Assembly: GCF_005281475.1 (NCBI RefSeq)
Contig: NZ_CP040106.1
Span: 6,000,001 to 6,064,000, forward strand
Length of the DNA stretch: 64,000 bases
From: Echinicola rosea
GTDB lineage: Bacteria > Bacteroidota > Bacteroidia > Cytophagales > Cyclobacteriaceae
Direction of reading: 5' to 3'
Part shown: positions 1 through 9,604 of the stretch, piece by piece
Layout: each line of letters opens with the position of its first letter
How positions within the stretch are numbered: the stretch's first letter is position 1
Made by a program: the position numbers and the translations under genes
Notes under the pieces: generated by a model
The model's input: the letters and a program-made list of their open reading frames with translations, nothing else
What the model was told of the DNA's origin: nothing
Databases searched by the model: none

Positions 1-483
<483 letters not shown>

Positions 484-524
484 CTATTTTAGATTTGTCA
501 AATTCCGCGTGAAGTTTGCAATAA

Positions 525-558
525 CAAAAAAAAATAGCAACTCAATGCTACTTTTTTT
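525..558 (-). terminator. Rho-independent terminator of the STAS gene
   Basis: On the minus strand GTAGCA and TGCTAT pair around a short loop and are followed by a run of nine T. It lies about 35 bp past the stop of the STAS gene and ahead of purA, separating the two units. The A-rich flank on the other side would let it act in both directions. Confidence 0.65.
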
Positions 559-591
559 ATGCAAATCCCTTCAAAACTGGCTAGTTTAAGT

Positions 592-936
592 TTATTTTAT
601 GGCTGACCTGGCCGCTTCCATAGAATCAAAAACCGTAAAAATATTGTTTAGCTTCGTAATGACCAACAATTTCTTCACATGTTCAGATGGTGAAGCCAAA
701 TACACCTCTCCGCCCACATTCCTCATTTTTGTAAGCATAGTGATCAGCACCCCGATACCACTGCTGCTGATGTACCTAACTTCTTTTAGGTCAATAATAC
801 AGTTTTCTACTTTTTCTTGTATAGCATCAGAAATGATCTCTACTAATTTTGGCCCGGCCTCATCTCCTATAAGATCTCCTTTTAGGGACAAAATGATATT
901 CTTGGCTTCTCTCTGAGCGCTATAACTTAACTTCAT
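592..936 (-). CDS. STAS-domain anti-sigma factor antagonist-like protein
   Basis: This 114-residue protein is a single STAS domain like SpoIIAA/RsbV. Such proteins bind an anti-sigma or other switch kinase when unphosphorylated and are inactivated by phosphorylation on a conserved serine. The segment YISSSGIGVL (residues 55-64) matches the phosphoacceptor loop, so Ser57-59 includes the likely phosphorylated residue; ENCIIDLKEV is the strand before it. No RsbW-type kinase or PP2C phosphatase gene is nearby, so the partner is encoded elsewhere. It has its own terminator downstream and is 115 bp from fur. The family call is firm; the regulatory target is unknown. Confidence 0.85.
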   Translation of the reverse strand: MKLSYSAQREAKNIILSLKGDLIGDEAGPKLVEIISDAIQEKVENCIIDLKEVRYISSSGIGVLITMLTKMRNVGGEVYLASPSEHVKKLLVITKLNNIFTVFDSMEAARSAIK

Positions 937-1051
937 ATGATTTGAATTGTTTATTAACAGTCAATATTTCCCTTTGCTTTACTACGAAAAGAAATGGATT
1001 GTGTTGTAAATGGCCAAACGTTTCACAGACCATAACCGAAGGCCTGAGCAG

Positions 1052-1519
1052 CTATACGGCTATTTTATTCTCACAATCTTTCTTGTTACAATTCCCATAC
1101 AAAATCAAGGAATGGTGAAGAATATCGAAATTCAAAATCTCCCCAACCGTATTTTGGATGTTCTGTATCCTCGGATCACAAAACTCCACCACCTTATGGC
1201 ACTCTGTACAGATCAAGTGATCGTGCTGTTTGTATCCATAGGATTTTTCGTACTGCGCGAGATTTTGCCCAAACTGATGCTTGGTGACCAAATCACACTC
1301 TACCAATAAATCAAGCGTATTATAAACAGTGGCTCTACTAACCCGGTAATTCTTATTTTTCATACTGATGTAAAGCGACTCTACATCAAAATGCCCATCA
1401 CGACCATATATCTCTTCCAGGATAGCGTAGCGCTCGGGTGTTTTTCTAAGCTTTTTATTCTCCAGATAAGCAGTAAATATTTTTTTTACCTCTTCAAACA
1501 GCTTTTCGTTCAAGGCCAT
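1052..1519 (-). CDS. fur: Fur-family metal-dependent transcriptional repressor
   Basis: Fur-type regulators bind AT-rich operators when loaded with a metal and repress uptake genes. The 155-residue protein has an N-terminal winged helix ([14 protein letters not shown] about 25-38; [15 protein letters not shown] about 58-72 as recognition helix) and a dimerisation domain with [17 protein letters not shown]. Cys104 and Cys107 with Cys144 and Cys149 probably form the structural zinc site. Length is typical. The family also contains Zur and PerR; the sequence alone does not settle which metal is sensed, so the symbol is a best guess. A TAnnTTTG -7 box lies just upstream. The iron-type ABC importer at 55.5-58.7 kb is a possible target, but I saw no clear operator there. 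Confidence 0.85.
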   Translation of the reverse strand: MALNEKLFEEVKKIFTAYLENKKLRKTPERYAILEEIYGRDGHFDVESLYISMKNKNYRVSRATVYNTLDLLVECDLVTKHQFGQNLAQYEKSYGYKQHDHLICTECHKVVEFCDPRIQNIQNTVGEILNFDILHHSLILYGNCNKKDCENKIAV

Positions 1520-1541
1520 CTTTAATCATTCTTTGTTTCTA

Positions 1542-1575
1542 CAAATATACGCTTCTTATTTAGAAAAGATTCAAA
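1542..1575 (-). promoter_or_regulatory. Bacteroidota-type promoter of fur
   Basis: On the minus strand there is a perfect -7 box TATATTTG (1549-1542) with a TTTG -33 element (1575-1572) 22 nt upstream. The implied transcript start is about 15 nt before the fur ATG. Confidence 0.55.
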
Positions 1576-1590
1576 TAAGAACACACTAAT

Positions 1591-3813
1591 TTAGTCAAAC
1601 CGAGTAACTTTGATCACTCCTTGGACCTCCATCAGGTTATGGATCAAATTATCCAAATGGTTTGTACTGTGTACATAAAGCTTAATGGATCCTTCAAAAA
1701 GGCCGCTGTCCGAATCCACTGTGATCGAACGCATATTCACTTTTAACTCACTGGATATGACCCGGGTAAGGTCATTTATCAGCCCTACTCTATCGGTACC
1801 GACAATCTTTAATCCTGCCAGAAAAGCTATCTCCTGCTGGCTGGTCCATCGGGCCTTGATGACCCTGTTACCATGATTGGAGAGCAATTCGAGGGCATTT
1901 GGACATGAGGTCCGGTGGATTTTTATTCCTTCATTCACGGTCACAAAACCAAAGACATCATCACCAGGGATCGGGTTGCAGCATTTGGCCAAAATATAAT
2001 CCACCACGTCCATGTCCTCACCTATCAACAACTGGTCATGATCAGGCCCTTTTAAATTCTTGATTTCTTTGGTAAAGGAAGACTCATCGGTCACATGCTG
2101 CATGGGACTTTTGGTCTTCTTCTTTTTGATCTGTTTAAACTCTTTGAAACTTTTGATTGACGTAGGGTCGATGATGCCTTTTCCTACTTTAAAATAAAAC
2201 TCCGTGGCGGTCTTGGTCTCAAAAAATGCCCGCAATTGCTCCACTACTACAGAAGAAAAATCCATTTTCATCTGCTTCAACTTCCGCTGCACAATCTCCT
2301 TACCATCCAGTATAAGGCTTTTCTTTTCCTCCTTCAGGGCATCCTTGATCTTGGCTTTTGCCCGAGAGGTAATGACAGATCGCAGCCAGTCCTCGGAAGG
2401 CTTTTGTTTTTTGGAAGTGAGGATTTCGACCTGATCGCCATTTTTGAGCTTGTGATTGATCGGTACCAGTCGCTGGTTGATCTTGGCACCGATACATTTC
2501 TCTCCCACTTCAGAGTGGATTTCAAAGGCAAAATCCAGCGCAGTGGCACCGTAAGGGAGCACCTTCAGGTCGCCCTTTGGGGTAAACACGAACACTTCAT
2601 CCTGGAAGAGATTTCCCCTGAAGTCATCCATAAACTCTATAGCTGATCCGTCATTAGACTCCAATAGCGTCCGGACTTGGGTGATCCATTCATCCAATCC
2701 TGAACCACTTTTGCCAGGGCTGAGGTCTTTTTCTTTGTATTTCCAGTGTGCGGCATAGCCCCGTTCAGCGATATCATCCATCCGGGAAGTTCGGATCTGT
2801 ACTTCCACCCATTGGCCTGTATTGCTCATCACAGTGGTGTGCAGTGACTCATATCCATTGGCACGGGGAGTACTGATCCAGTCACGAAGACGGTCTGGAT
2901 TAGGACGGTAAAAATCCGTGACTATTGAATATACCTGCCAGCAATCTGCTTTCTCATTTTCATCCTCTGAATCAATGATCACACGAATTGCAAACAAATC
3001 ATACACTTCTTCAAAAGGTATGTTTTGCTTTTTCATTTTATTATAAATGGAATAAACTGACTTTGGTCTTCCCTTGATCACAAACTCAAAGCCCTGGGCT
3101 GTCAGCTCTCTTTCTATAGGCGCCGTAAAGCTTTTGATGAACCGATTCCGGGACAGCCTGGTTTCTTTGATCTTGCCGACAATAAACTGGTAGGTCTCCG
3201 TATCCGTATATTTCAGGTAGAGGTCCTCCAGCTCAGATTTGATGCTGTAAAGCCCTAGCCGATGGGCCAGCGGCGCATAGAGGTACATCGTCTCGGATGC
3301 AATCTTCAACTGCTTATGCCGCGGCATACTTTGCAAGGTCCTCATGTTGTTTAGCCTATCGGCCAACTTGATCAGGATCACCCTGACATCATCGGAAAGG
3401 GTCAGGAGCATTTTCCTGAAGTTCTCTGCCTGCTGGGAACTGCCGTACTCAAAAACCCCGGATATCTTCGTAAGCCCATCAATGATCTTGGTGACCTTGG
3501 GCCCAAACTCCCGTTCGATATCCTCCAGCTCCCATTCGGTATCTTCTACCACATCATGGAGAAGTGCCGCTACGATACTGGTAGTTCCCAGTCCAATCTC
3601 CTCCACACACACCAACGCCACCTCGAGTGGATGGTAGATATAAGGCTCACCAGATTTCCTGCGCATCTCCTTGTGTGCATCACTTGACACATTAAAAGCC
3701 TTTTTGATTACCTTGGCATCCCCATCTTTAAGGAGTGGTTTTGCCAATCTCAAAATCTTCCGATACCGTTTCAGTATTTCCTTTCTTTCTACCTCCAGAT
3801 CTACGTTAATCAT
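1591..3813 (-). CDS. spoT: Bifunctional (p)ppGpp synthetase/hydrolase (RelA/SpoT family)
   Basis: The enzyme makes (p)ppGpp from ATP and GTP/GDP and hydrolyses it, setting the stringent response. Domain order is HD hydrolase (YIYHPLEVALV, ALLHDVVEDTE, ADRLNNMRTLQ), synthetase (YDLFAIRVIID, STPRANGYESLHTTV), TGS (VFVFTPKGDLKVLPYGATALDFAF), a middle region, and a C-terminal ACT domain ending VQGVIKVTRFD. The HD motif is intact, so hydrolysis is expected. I place the start at 3813 (MINVDLEVERKEIL), giving 740 residues, the normal length in this phylum. An upstream ATG at 3882 would add 23 unconserved residues. It is the only RSH gene in the window and is followed by fur about 70 bp on. Confidence 0.93.
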   Translation of the reverse strand: MINVDLEVERKEILKRYRKILRLAKPLLKDGDAKVIKKAFNVSSDAHKEMRRKSGEPYIYHPLEVALVCVEEIGLGTTSIVAALLHDVVEDTEWELEDIEREFGPKVTKIIDGLTKISGVFEYGSSQQAENFRKMLLTLSDDVRVILIKLADRLNNMRTLQSMPRHKQLKIASETMYLYAPLAHRLGLYSIKSELEDLYLKYTDTETYQFIVGKIKETRLSRNRFIKSFTAPIERELTAQGFEFVIKGRPKSVYSIYNKMKKQNIPFEEVYDLFAIRVIIDSEDENEKADCWQVYSIVTDFYRPNPDRLRDWISTPRANGYESLHTTVMSNTGQWVEVQIRTSRMDDIAERGYAAHWKYKEKDLSPGKSGSGLDEWITQVRTLLESNDGSAIEFMDDFRGNLFQDEVFVFTPKGDLKVLPYGATALDFAFEIHSEVGEKCIGAKINQRLVPINHKLKNGDQVEILTSKKQKPSEDWLRSVITSRAKAKIKDALKEEKKSLILDGKEIVQRKLKQMKMDFSSVVVEQLRAFFETKTATEFYFKVGKGIIDPTSIKSFKEFKQIKKKKTKSPMQHVTDESSFTKEIKNLKGPDHDQLLIGEDMDVVDYILAKCCNPIPGDDVFGFVTVNEGIKIHRTSCPNALELLSNHGNRVIKARWTSQQEIAFLAGLKIVGTDRVGLINDLTRVISSELKVNMRSITVDSDSGLFEGSIKLYVHSTNHLDNLIHNLMEVQGVIKVTRFD

Positions 3814-4025
3814 ATTTTTTGTATGAAGTTTTCCTAAACTTCCGATTAGCTTTATGAAGTTATTTAGGTTTCGCTTATTCAATCACTAATTTGGACTTTT
3901 TTTCCCAAAGCCCCATCCCTCTTGATGCTGTTTATTCATATAAATAATAGCATTAAATAAATGCGCTTGATTTTGAGAGAGTTATAAATTTCATGCATTT
4001 TTTAACCACTTTTTATCAAGCATCT

Positions 4026-4056
4026 ATTGCAGATTAAAATTTCCTTATTACCTTTG
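4026..4056 (+). promoter_or_regulatory. Promoter of tRNA-Leu
   Basis: A perfect -7 box TACCTTTG (4049-4056) is preceded, 19 nt away, by ATTG (4026-4029), close to the -33 TTTG element. Transcription would begin near 4063, about 37 nt before the mature tRNA. Confidence 0.55.
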
Positions 4057-4099
4057 CATCCACATTACGGAAGCAACACGGCTTCCAAACATTCAAAAA

Positions 4100-4181
4100 G
4101 CGGATGTGGCGAAATTGGTAGACGCACTAGACTTAGGATCTAGCGCCGCGAGGCATGGGGGTTCGAGTCCCTCCATCCGCA
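4100..4181 (+). tRNA. tRNA-Leu (anticodon UAG)
   Basis: An 82-nt class II tRNA. The acceptor arms GCGGATG and CATCCGC pair. The D-arm region is TGGCGAAATTGGTAGACGC. The anticodon stem CTAGA/TCTAG encloses the loop CTTAGGA with anticodon TAG, followed by a long variable arm (about GCGCCGCGAGGCATG) and T-arm GGGTTCGAGTCCC. The discriminator base is A at 4181 and CCA is not encoded. It reads CUN/CUA leucine codons. It lies alone between spoT and tig. Confidence 0.96.
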
Positions 4182-4310
4182 CTATTCAACCAGCCCTCAA
4201 TCCCGAAGCAATACCCTCGATTATTCCAAGCAGAAGTTTGGAAATCAAAAAGGGAAAAGGCGTCGAGGTTGAGGGTTTTCAGTTTATAGGAAAATTTAAT
4301 CAATATAGCC

Positions 4311-5639
4311 TTGGAAATCAAACTAGACAAGCAATCCGCCAATCAAGCTTCAATTAAAATTAACTTAAATGAAGCAGATTATCAACCAAAAGTTGATGCC
4401 AAAATAAAAGACTACGCCAAGAAAGCCAATATTAAAGGCTTCAGACCTGGCAAAGCCCCTATTGGCATGGTGAAAAAAATGTATGGAACGTCTGTTTTGG
4501 TTGAAGAAATCAATGACATCCTTTCCAAATCTTTGAGTGATTATATCAAAGAACAGCCGTTCAAACTGTTGGGAGAGCCCCTTCCTGCAGTCGAAGATGC
4601 TGATGCTATTGACTGGAAGAACCAGAAGGAATTTGAGTTTGAATATAGGATCGGTTTCGTTGAAGATGTTAACATTAAGCTTGACAAAAACATCAAAGCT
4701 ATCGATTACAAACTGAAGGTTGACAAAAAAGCCATTGATGATGCCATTGCAAACCTCAGAGGCCAGTACGGCAAAATGACCAACCCTGAGGTAAGCCAAG
4801 AAAATGATTTTCTATACGGTGACCTGAAAGCAGCTGACGGCTCATTTGAGCAAGCCCTTTCCCTTCCTCTTTCCAAGTTTGACGGAAGGTCCGTAAAGAA
4901 ATTTATCGGCGTGGAAAAAGGAGCAGAGATCGAATTTGATCCCTCCAAGGCCATCAAATCTGACCTTGCCGAAGTATTGGGCGTAAGTGAAGAAGAAGCA
5001 GAGAAAGTGTCAGGCAACTACACCTTCACGGTACAAAACATCAACCGCACGGAAGATGCAGACCTGGATCAAGAATTCTTCGACAAAGTATTTGGTCCTG
5101 ACCAGGTAAAAACAGAAGAAGAGTTTACCGCCAAAATAGAGGAGATCCTAGGCGACAACTATAACAAAGAGACCAAGGTCTTCACTGAAGAAAAAATTAA
5201 GGAAGCCCTTACCGAAAAAGCCAACATCGAATTGCCGGAAGCATTCCTTAAAGAATGGCTGATCAAAGCCAACGAAGGGAAAGTATCCGAAGAAGATGTA
5301 GAGAAAGAGTTTCCTATCTATGCGAAACAATTGACATGGTCATTGATTTCCAATAAACTGGCCGAGGAGAACGAAATCAAAGCCGAGCATGAAGATGTCA
5401 TTGCCAAAACACAGGAAATGGTAAGAGAGCAATTGGCCGCATCCGGACTGGGTTCGCAAATGGAAGACAACATGGACATGTTTGTCAACAATTACCTCCA
5501 AGGTAATGAAGGACAGAATTACATGCAGATGCTTACCGCCGTTCAAAACGACAAAGTACTCGAACTGGTGAAAGAAAAAATCACCCTAAAAGAGGAAAAA
5601 ATAGACGTAGAGAAGTTTAAGGAATTAGTACAAAACTAA
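4311..5639 (+). CDS. tig: Trigger factor, ribosome-associated chaperone
   Basis: Trigger factor docks at the ribosome exit tunnel and shields nascent chains. The 442-residue protein has the ribosome-binding N-domain with the signature GFRPGKAP at about 43-50 (E. coli GFRxGKVP). A degenerate PPIase-like middle domain and a long helical C-terminal domain follow. It precedes clpP and clpX, the common tig-clpP-clpX order, and a terminator separates tig from clpP. The start codon is TTG at 4311: the N-terminus MEIKLDK matches the family and no ATG in frame lies close by. Confidence 0.93.
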   Translation: MEIKLDKQSANQASIKINLNEADYQPKVDAKIKDYAKKANIKGFRPGKAPIGMVKKMYGTSVLVEEINDILSKSLSDYIKEQPFKLLGEPLPAVEDADAIDWKNQKEFEFEYRIGFVEDVNIKLDKNIKAIDYKLKVDKKAIDDAIANLRGQYGKMTNPEVSQENDFLYGDLKAADGSFEQALSLPLSKFDGRSVKKFIGVEKGAEIEFDPSKAIKSDLAEVLGVSEEEAEKVSGNYTFTVQNINRTEDADLDQEFFDKVFGPDQVKTEEEFTAKIEEILGDNYNKETKVFTEEKIKEALTEKANIELPEAFLKEWLIKANEGKVSEEDVEKEFPIYAKQLTWSLISNKLAEENEIKAEHEDVIAKTQEMVREQLAASGLGSQMEDNMDMFVNNYLQGNEGQNYMQMLTAVQNDKVLELVKEKITLKEEKIDVEKFKELVQN

Positions 5640-5660
5640 TTCACTGAATAAATCGTTATT

Positions 5661-5695
5661 AAAAAGTCCTTTTCTAAGGGCTTTTTTTATTTTTG
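5661..5695 (+). terminator. tig terminator overlapping a clpP -7 box
   Basis: The arms AAAAAGTCCTT and AAGGGCTTTTT form a stem with a tiny loop, followed by a T-rich tail. The tail also reads TATTTTTG at 5688-5695, a perfect TAnnTTTG -7 box placed 25 nt before the clpP ATG. The same bases may therefore end tig and start clpPX. The stem is clear; the promoter is inferred. Confidence 0.65.
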
Positions 5696-5719
5696 TACTA
5701 ATTCAAAAAAAACGATAGC

Positions 5720-6388
5720 ATGATTAACAAAGATGAATTCAGAAAATACGCCATTCACAACCAAGGAGTGAGCGGTACTGCTTTTGACCAATACACCAGC
5801 CATATAGAAAACATGACCAGGTCGGTCATCGAAGAACGCCCTACCAATTTCAGGGAGATTGATGTGTTTTCCCGATTGATCATGGACCGGATCATTTTCT
5901 TGGGCACCCAGGTAGATGACCATATCGCCAACATCATCACCGCCCAATTGTTGTTTTTGGAATCAGTGGACAGTAAGAAGGATATCTTGCTTTACATAAA
6001 CAGCCCAGGAGGATCTGTCTATGCCGGACTTGGTATCTACGACACGATGCAGTATATTAACCCTGAAGTAGGCACCATTTGTACTGGACTTGCCGCTTCT
6101 ATGGGGGCTGTATTGCTCGCTGGCGGAGCAGCAGGCAAAAGGGCAGCCCTTCCCCACTCAAGGGTAATGATCCACCAACCCCTTGGCGGTGCACAAGGCC
6201 AAGCTTCTGACATTGAAATTACGGCAAAGCAAATTTTGCTATTGAAGCAGGAGCTTTATGAAATCTTGGCACACCACTCAGGAAAAGACATCAAAGAAAT
6301 CGAGCAAAACTCTGACAGAGACTATTGGATGAGAGCTCCAGAAGCCAAAGAGTATGGCTTGATCGACGAAGTATTGACTAGAAAATAA
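5720..6388 (+). CDS. clpP: ATP-dependent Clp protease proteolytic subunit
   Basis: ClpP forms the 14-subunit serine protease chamber fed by ClpX or ClpA/C. In 222 residues the catalytic triad is visible: Ser127 in [11 protein letters not shown], His152 in [11 protein letters not shown], and Asp201 in NSDRDYWM. The strand [11 protein letters not shown] (94-104) forms the substrate-binding edge. The N-terminal ~30 residues are longer than E. coli ClpP and probably include a propeptide. clpX follows after 5 bp in the same operon. Confidence 0.96.
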   Translation: MINKDEFRKYAIHNQGVSGTAFDQYTSHIENMTRSVIEERPTNFREIDVFSRLIMDRIIFLGTQVDDHIANIITAQLLFLESVDSKKDILLYINSPGGSVYAGLGIYDTMQYINPEVGTICTGLAASMGAVLLAGGAAGKRAALPHSRVMIHQPLGGAQGQASDIEITAKQILLLKQELYEILAHHSGKDIKEIEQNSDRDYWMRAPEAKEYGLIDEVLTRK

Positions 6389-6393
6389 CAATC

Positions 6394-7617
6394 ATGGCGC
6401 AAGTTACTTGTTCCTTTTGCGGGAGAAATAAAAAGGATGTAGATCTGATGGTTTCAGGGATTTCAGCCCATATCTGTAATTTCTGTATTGACCAGGCCTA
6501 CCAAATCCTAGGTGAAGAGGAAAAAACCAAAAAACAAGATAAAAAACCGAAGTTTAAGCTCAGAAAGCCCAAAGAACTGACCGAATACCTAAACAATTAT
6601 GTAATCGGTCAAGACGAGGCAAAAAAAGTGCTTTCCGTAGCTGTGTACAACCATTACAAGCGGCTTCTCCAAAAAGACAACAAGGATGATATCAAGATTG
6701 AAAAATCTAATATCATCATGGTGGGAGATACCGGAACAGGTAAAACGTATCTGGCCAAAACACTTGCAAAAATACTGGAAGTACCTTTCTGTATCGCAGA
6801 TGCCACCGTTCTGACAGAGGCCGGCTATGTAGGTGAGGATGTCGAAAGTATCCTTACCCGACTGCTCCAATCTGCTGACTATAACTTGGAATCCGCCGAG
6901 CGGGGCATTGTCTATATCGATGAGATTGATAAAATAGCACGAAAATCGGACAATCCATCCATTACTCGTGATGTCAGCGGTGAAGGGGTACAACAGGCCA
7001 TGCTGAAGCTACTCGAAGGCACCACAGTCAATGTACCGCCCCAAGGTGGCAGAAAGCACCCTGACCAGAAAATGATCGCTGTAAACACGGAAAACATCCT
7101 GTTTATTTGCGGCGGTGCCTTTGACGGCATATCCAGGCACATTGCCAACAGGCTAAACACCCAGCCCCTAGGGTTCAGCAAAAAGACAGATAGTGATGTA
7201 GTGGACAGAAACAACCTGCTTCAATATGTCACTGCACCTGACCTGAAGTCCTTCGGATTGATCCCTGAACTGATCGGTCGTCTCCCTGTGCTGACCCATT
7301 TGGATCCATTGGATAAGGAGGCGTTGAAAAGCATCCTTACAGAGCCAAAAAATGCACTCACTAAGCAATATGTAAAGCTAATGGACATGGAAGGTGTAAA
7401 ACTTCATTTTGAAGAAAGCGGCATCGACTACATCGTCGAAAAAGCTGTTGAGTACAACTTAGGTGCTCGGGGGCTGCGCTCCATCTGTGAAGCCATCATT
7501 ACCGATGCCATGTATGAATTGCCTTCGGACGATGAAACAAAAGAATTGGTAGTTAACCGAAAATATGCACAACGGCAATTTGATAAATCGAAATTCAAAA
7601 AGCTACAAGTAGCGTAA
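6394..7617 (+). CDS. clpX: ClpX, AAA+ unfoldase of the ClpXP protease
   Basis: ClpX recognises tagged or damaged proteins, unfolds them with ATP and threads them into ClpP. The 407-residue protein starts with a C4 zinc finger (Cys6, Cys9, Cys28, Cys31) for adaptor and substrate binding. The AAA+ module has Walker A GDTGTGKT (111-118), Walker [10 protein letters not shown] and the sensor-2 segment [11 protein letters not shown] near the C-terminus. It is cotranscribed with clpP and ends at a strong bidirectional terminator facing lpxB. Confidence 0.96.
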   Translation: MAQVTCSFCGRNKKDVDLMVSGISAHICNFCIDQAYQILGEEEKTKKQDKKPKFKLRKPKELTEYLNNYVIGQDEAKKVLSVAVYNHYKRLLQKDNKDDIKIEKSNIIMVGDTGTGKTYLAKTLAKILEVPFCIADATVLTEAGYVGEDVESILTRLLQSADYNLESAERGIVYIDEIDKIARKSDNPSITRDVSGEGVQQAMLKLLEGTTVNVPPQGGRKHPDQKMIAVNTENILFICGGAFDGISRHIANRLNTQPLGFSKKTDSDVVDRNNLLQYVTAPDLKSFGLIPELIGRLPVLTHLDPLDKEALKSILTEPKNALTKQYVKLMDMEGVKLHFEESGIDYIVEKAVEYNLGARGLRSICEAIITDAMYELPSDDETKELVVNRKYAQRQFDKSKFKKLQVA

Positions 7618-7624
7618 ATGTCAA

Positions 7625-7658
7625 AAGGCTCAGGATTAAACCTGAGCCTTCTTTTTTG
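7625..7658. terminator. Bidirectional terminator between clpX and lpxB
   Basis: A perfect 10-bp stem, AAGGCTCAGG/CCTGAGCCTT, with loop ATTAAA is followed on the plus strand by a T-rich run. The A residues to its left would also serve the convergent lpxB. It ends three bases before the lpxB stop codon. Confidence 0.8.
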
Positions 7659-7660
7659 TT

Positions 7661-8776
7661 TTATTCTTTAGCAGCATTTAAGCTTTCATAAATTAATGCT
7701 GCTGTTTTTTCGGAAGCTTTACTATCACCTACCTTTTCCCTTACCAATCTATACCCCTCCAAAACATCGGCTTTATGTTGGCTACTTCCCAGTAAACCTT
7801 GGAGTTCCTCTTGAAGCACCTTTTTATTGTAATCCCCTTGGATCAATTCTTTGACCACCTCTTTTTCGGCAATCAAGTTTACCAGAGAAATAAACGGCAC
7901 CTTGATCAGCCTTTTGCCAATCATATAGCTTATGGCGCTGGTTTTGTACACCACCACTTGAGGGACATTGAACAAGGCCGTTTCGAGGGTTGCCGTTCCA
8001 GAGGTGACCACAGCAGCATTGGCGTAATGCAGCAAGTCATAGGTCTGGTCAAAGACCACCTTTATCCCATGCTCCCTCGCAAGGTCATAGATTCCGTTGG
8101 GAAGATTCTTCACTCCTGCTATTATAAACTGGACATTAGGAAAGGCAGCAATGATTTCCACCATATTTTCCAGCATATTCTCCACCTCCTGCTTTCTACT
8201 CCCCGGTAGCAAGGCCACAATCGGCTTATAACTGATTTCGTTTTTTTGATGGAAAAAATCATGTGGGGCAAACTTCTTGATTTCATCCAGCAAGGGATTT
8301 CCCACATAATTCACCTCCCAATCAAATTTCCTGAAAAATTTAGGCTCAAATGGCAGAATGGAATAGAGGTGATCTACATACTTTTTGAGTTTATATGCCC
8401 TCTTTTGGTTCCAAGCCCACACTTTTGGAGGAATATAATAATGAACAGGAATACCATGGAAGTGGGCAAATTTAGCGATCTTCATATTGAAACCGCCGTA
8501 GTCCACTAGGATCAATGCGTCCGGTTGATAATCCAAGATATCCTTTTTCACAAGCCGAAGGTACTTGAGCACCTTTCTGAACCCAAAAAGAACCTCGGCA
8601 AAGCCCATCAACGCCACTTTATCATAATGGGCTACAATGGAAAGTCCCTCGTTGATGCTATAATCCCCACCCATTCCACGGAAATCGGCCTGCTGATCGG
8701 TTGTCTTTAAAGCGTGAAGCAAATTCGCCAAGTGCATATCTCCTGACCGTTCACCGGCGATCACATAATATTTCAT
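7661..8776 (-). CDS. lpxB: Lipid-A-disaccharide synthase
   Basis: LpxB is the inner-membrane-associated glycosyltransferase (GT19) that joins UDP-2,3-diacylglucosamine and lipid X to form the lipid A disaccharide. The 371 residues (E. coli 382) start MKYYVIAGERSGDMHLANLL, with the family N-terminal motif AGExSGD. YIPPKVWAWNQKRAYKLKKYVD near residue 120 and LLPGSRKQEVENML near 190 are characteristic LpxB segments. Its presence confirms an LPS-bearing outer membrane. No other lpx genes are adjacent. It is convergent with clpX, and queD lies 73 bp upstream in the same direction. Confidence 0.93.
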   Translation of the reverse strand: MKYYVIAGERSGDMHLANLLHALKTTDQQADFRGMGGDYSINEGLSIVAHYDKVALMGFAEVLFGFRKVLKYLRLVKKDILDYQPDALILVDYGGFNMKIAKFAHFHGIPVHYYIPPKVWAWNQKRAYKLKKYVDHLYSILPFEPKFFRKFDWEVNYVGNPLLDEIKKFAPHDFFHQKNEISYKPIVALLPGSRKQEVENMLENMVEIIAAFPNVQFIIAGVKNLPNGIYDLAREHGIKVVFDQTYDLLHYANAAVVTSGTATLETALFNVPQVVVYKTSAISYMIGKRLIKVPFISLVNLIAEKEVVKELIQGDYNKKVLQEELQGLLGSSQHKADVLEGYRLVREKVGDSKASEKTAALIYESLNAAKE

Positions 8777-8849
8777 GAGGGAGGAAGGTTATACTGTTAG
8801 TAAAGTTATAGGTGGAAAAGTAAAGGACTACTTGTCACCTTTATTCCAC

Positions 8850-9269
8850 TCAATCTCCGTAATATTCCACAAAATTACGTGGGGTTTCATAAAGCTTCAA
8901 CTTATAAAGACCACCATGTGGGGTGATTTTGTCCACAGCAGGTTGTAGGATTTTCCAAAACTCCATCACTAGGTTTTCACAACTGGCCATTTTCCCTTGC
9001 ATAAAATCCACATCCACGTTCAGGTTTTTATGATCCACTTTATCAATTACCAAACTCCGGATCAAGGTGCTTAACGCTTTCAAATCCACCACAAAGCCCG
9101 TATCGGCATCAGGCAGCCCTTTTACGGTCACGATCAGCTCAAAGTTATGCCCGTGCCAGTTGGCATTGGCACATGGCCCAAACACCTCTTTGTTCTTCTC
9201 TTCTGTCCAATTGGGATTCCATAATTTATGAGCGGCATTAAAATGCTCTTTTCTAGAAACGTGTATCAT
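8850..9269 (-). CDS. queD: 6-carboxy-tetrahydropterin synthase (QueD/PTPS family)
   Basis: The family converts 7,8-dihydroneopterin triphosphate to 6-carboxytetrahydropterin for queuosine, or to 6-pyruvoyltetrahydropterin for biopterin. In 139 residues the zinc ligands are His14, His39 and His41 (WHGHNF), and the catalytic Cys33 lies in GPCANANWHGH. The spacing is Cys-X5-HGH, as in animal PTPS, rather than the Cys-X3-HGH of E. coli QueD. The queE gene at 16.7 kb supports a queuosine role, but the spacing leaves pterin synthesis possible. A -7 box lies 24 nt upstream of the start. Confidence 0.85.
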   Translation of the reverse strand: MIHVSRKEHFNAAHKLWNPNWTEEKNKEVFGPCANANWHGHNFELIVTVKGLPDADTGFVVDLKALSTLIRSLVIDKVDHKNLNVDVDFMQGKMASCENLVMEFWKILQPAVDKITPHGGLYKLKLYETPRNFVEYYGD

Positions 9270-9292
9270 GACTGTTTTCAGATTTGAGAGTG

Positions 9293-9300
9293 CAAAGATA
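9293..9300 (-). promoter_or_regulatory. -7 box of queD
   Basis: Minus strand TATCTTTG is a perfect TAnnTTTG element 24 bp before the queD start. No clear -33 TTTG is seen at the expected distance. Confidence 0.45.
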
Positions 9301-9532
9301 CGAAAAAAACAGGATTCCTAAACCCGTTTAGGTATTAGGAATTATAGTGATTGCTTGAAGAGAAATAAGATCAGTTAGTTGGTAGGGGTAAACATAGACA
9401 CCGCTGCATTAAGGCCGAAAATTAATGAAAGACAGCTGATTTTATCGCAACGGATCAGGATCACGTCACGACAAACAGACTAATGAATACCTCCGTCATA
9501 TGTGTCTTTAGTTGGTTGATTTAATTAAATTC
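9301..9532. other. Intergenic region with a nested inverted repeat
   Basis: The gap between queD and the SusCD terminator holds no open frame of note. At 9314-9342 two nested inverted repeats overlap: outer ATTCCTAA/TTAGGAAT and inner CCTAAAC/GTTTAGG. They could be an operator for queD or a small hairpin; there is no T-run. Nothing else stands out. Confidence 0.4.
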
Positions 9533-9575
9533 GAAAAAAATTGAAAGCCCCCCAACATCATGTCAGGTGGCTTTC
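9533..9575 (-). terminator. Terminator of the susC-susD operon
   Basis: On the minus strand GAAAGCC-A-CC pairs with GG-GG-GGCTTTC around a loop, followed by AATTTTTTT. It lies about 30 bp past the susD stop codon. Confidence 0.7.
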
Positions 9576-9604
9576 ATTGCTAAGTAAATTAAAGACAAAT
9601 CCAA

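Noticed and set aside
4106..4357. Plus-strand open frame across the tRNA and tig start
   Set aside because: It translates the tRNA-Leu sequence and overlaps tig in another frame.
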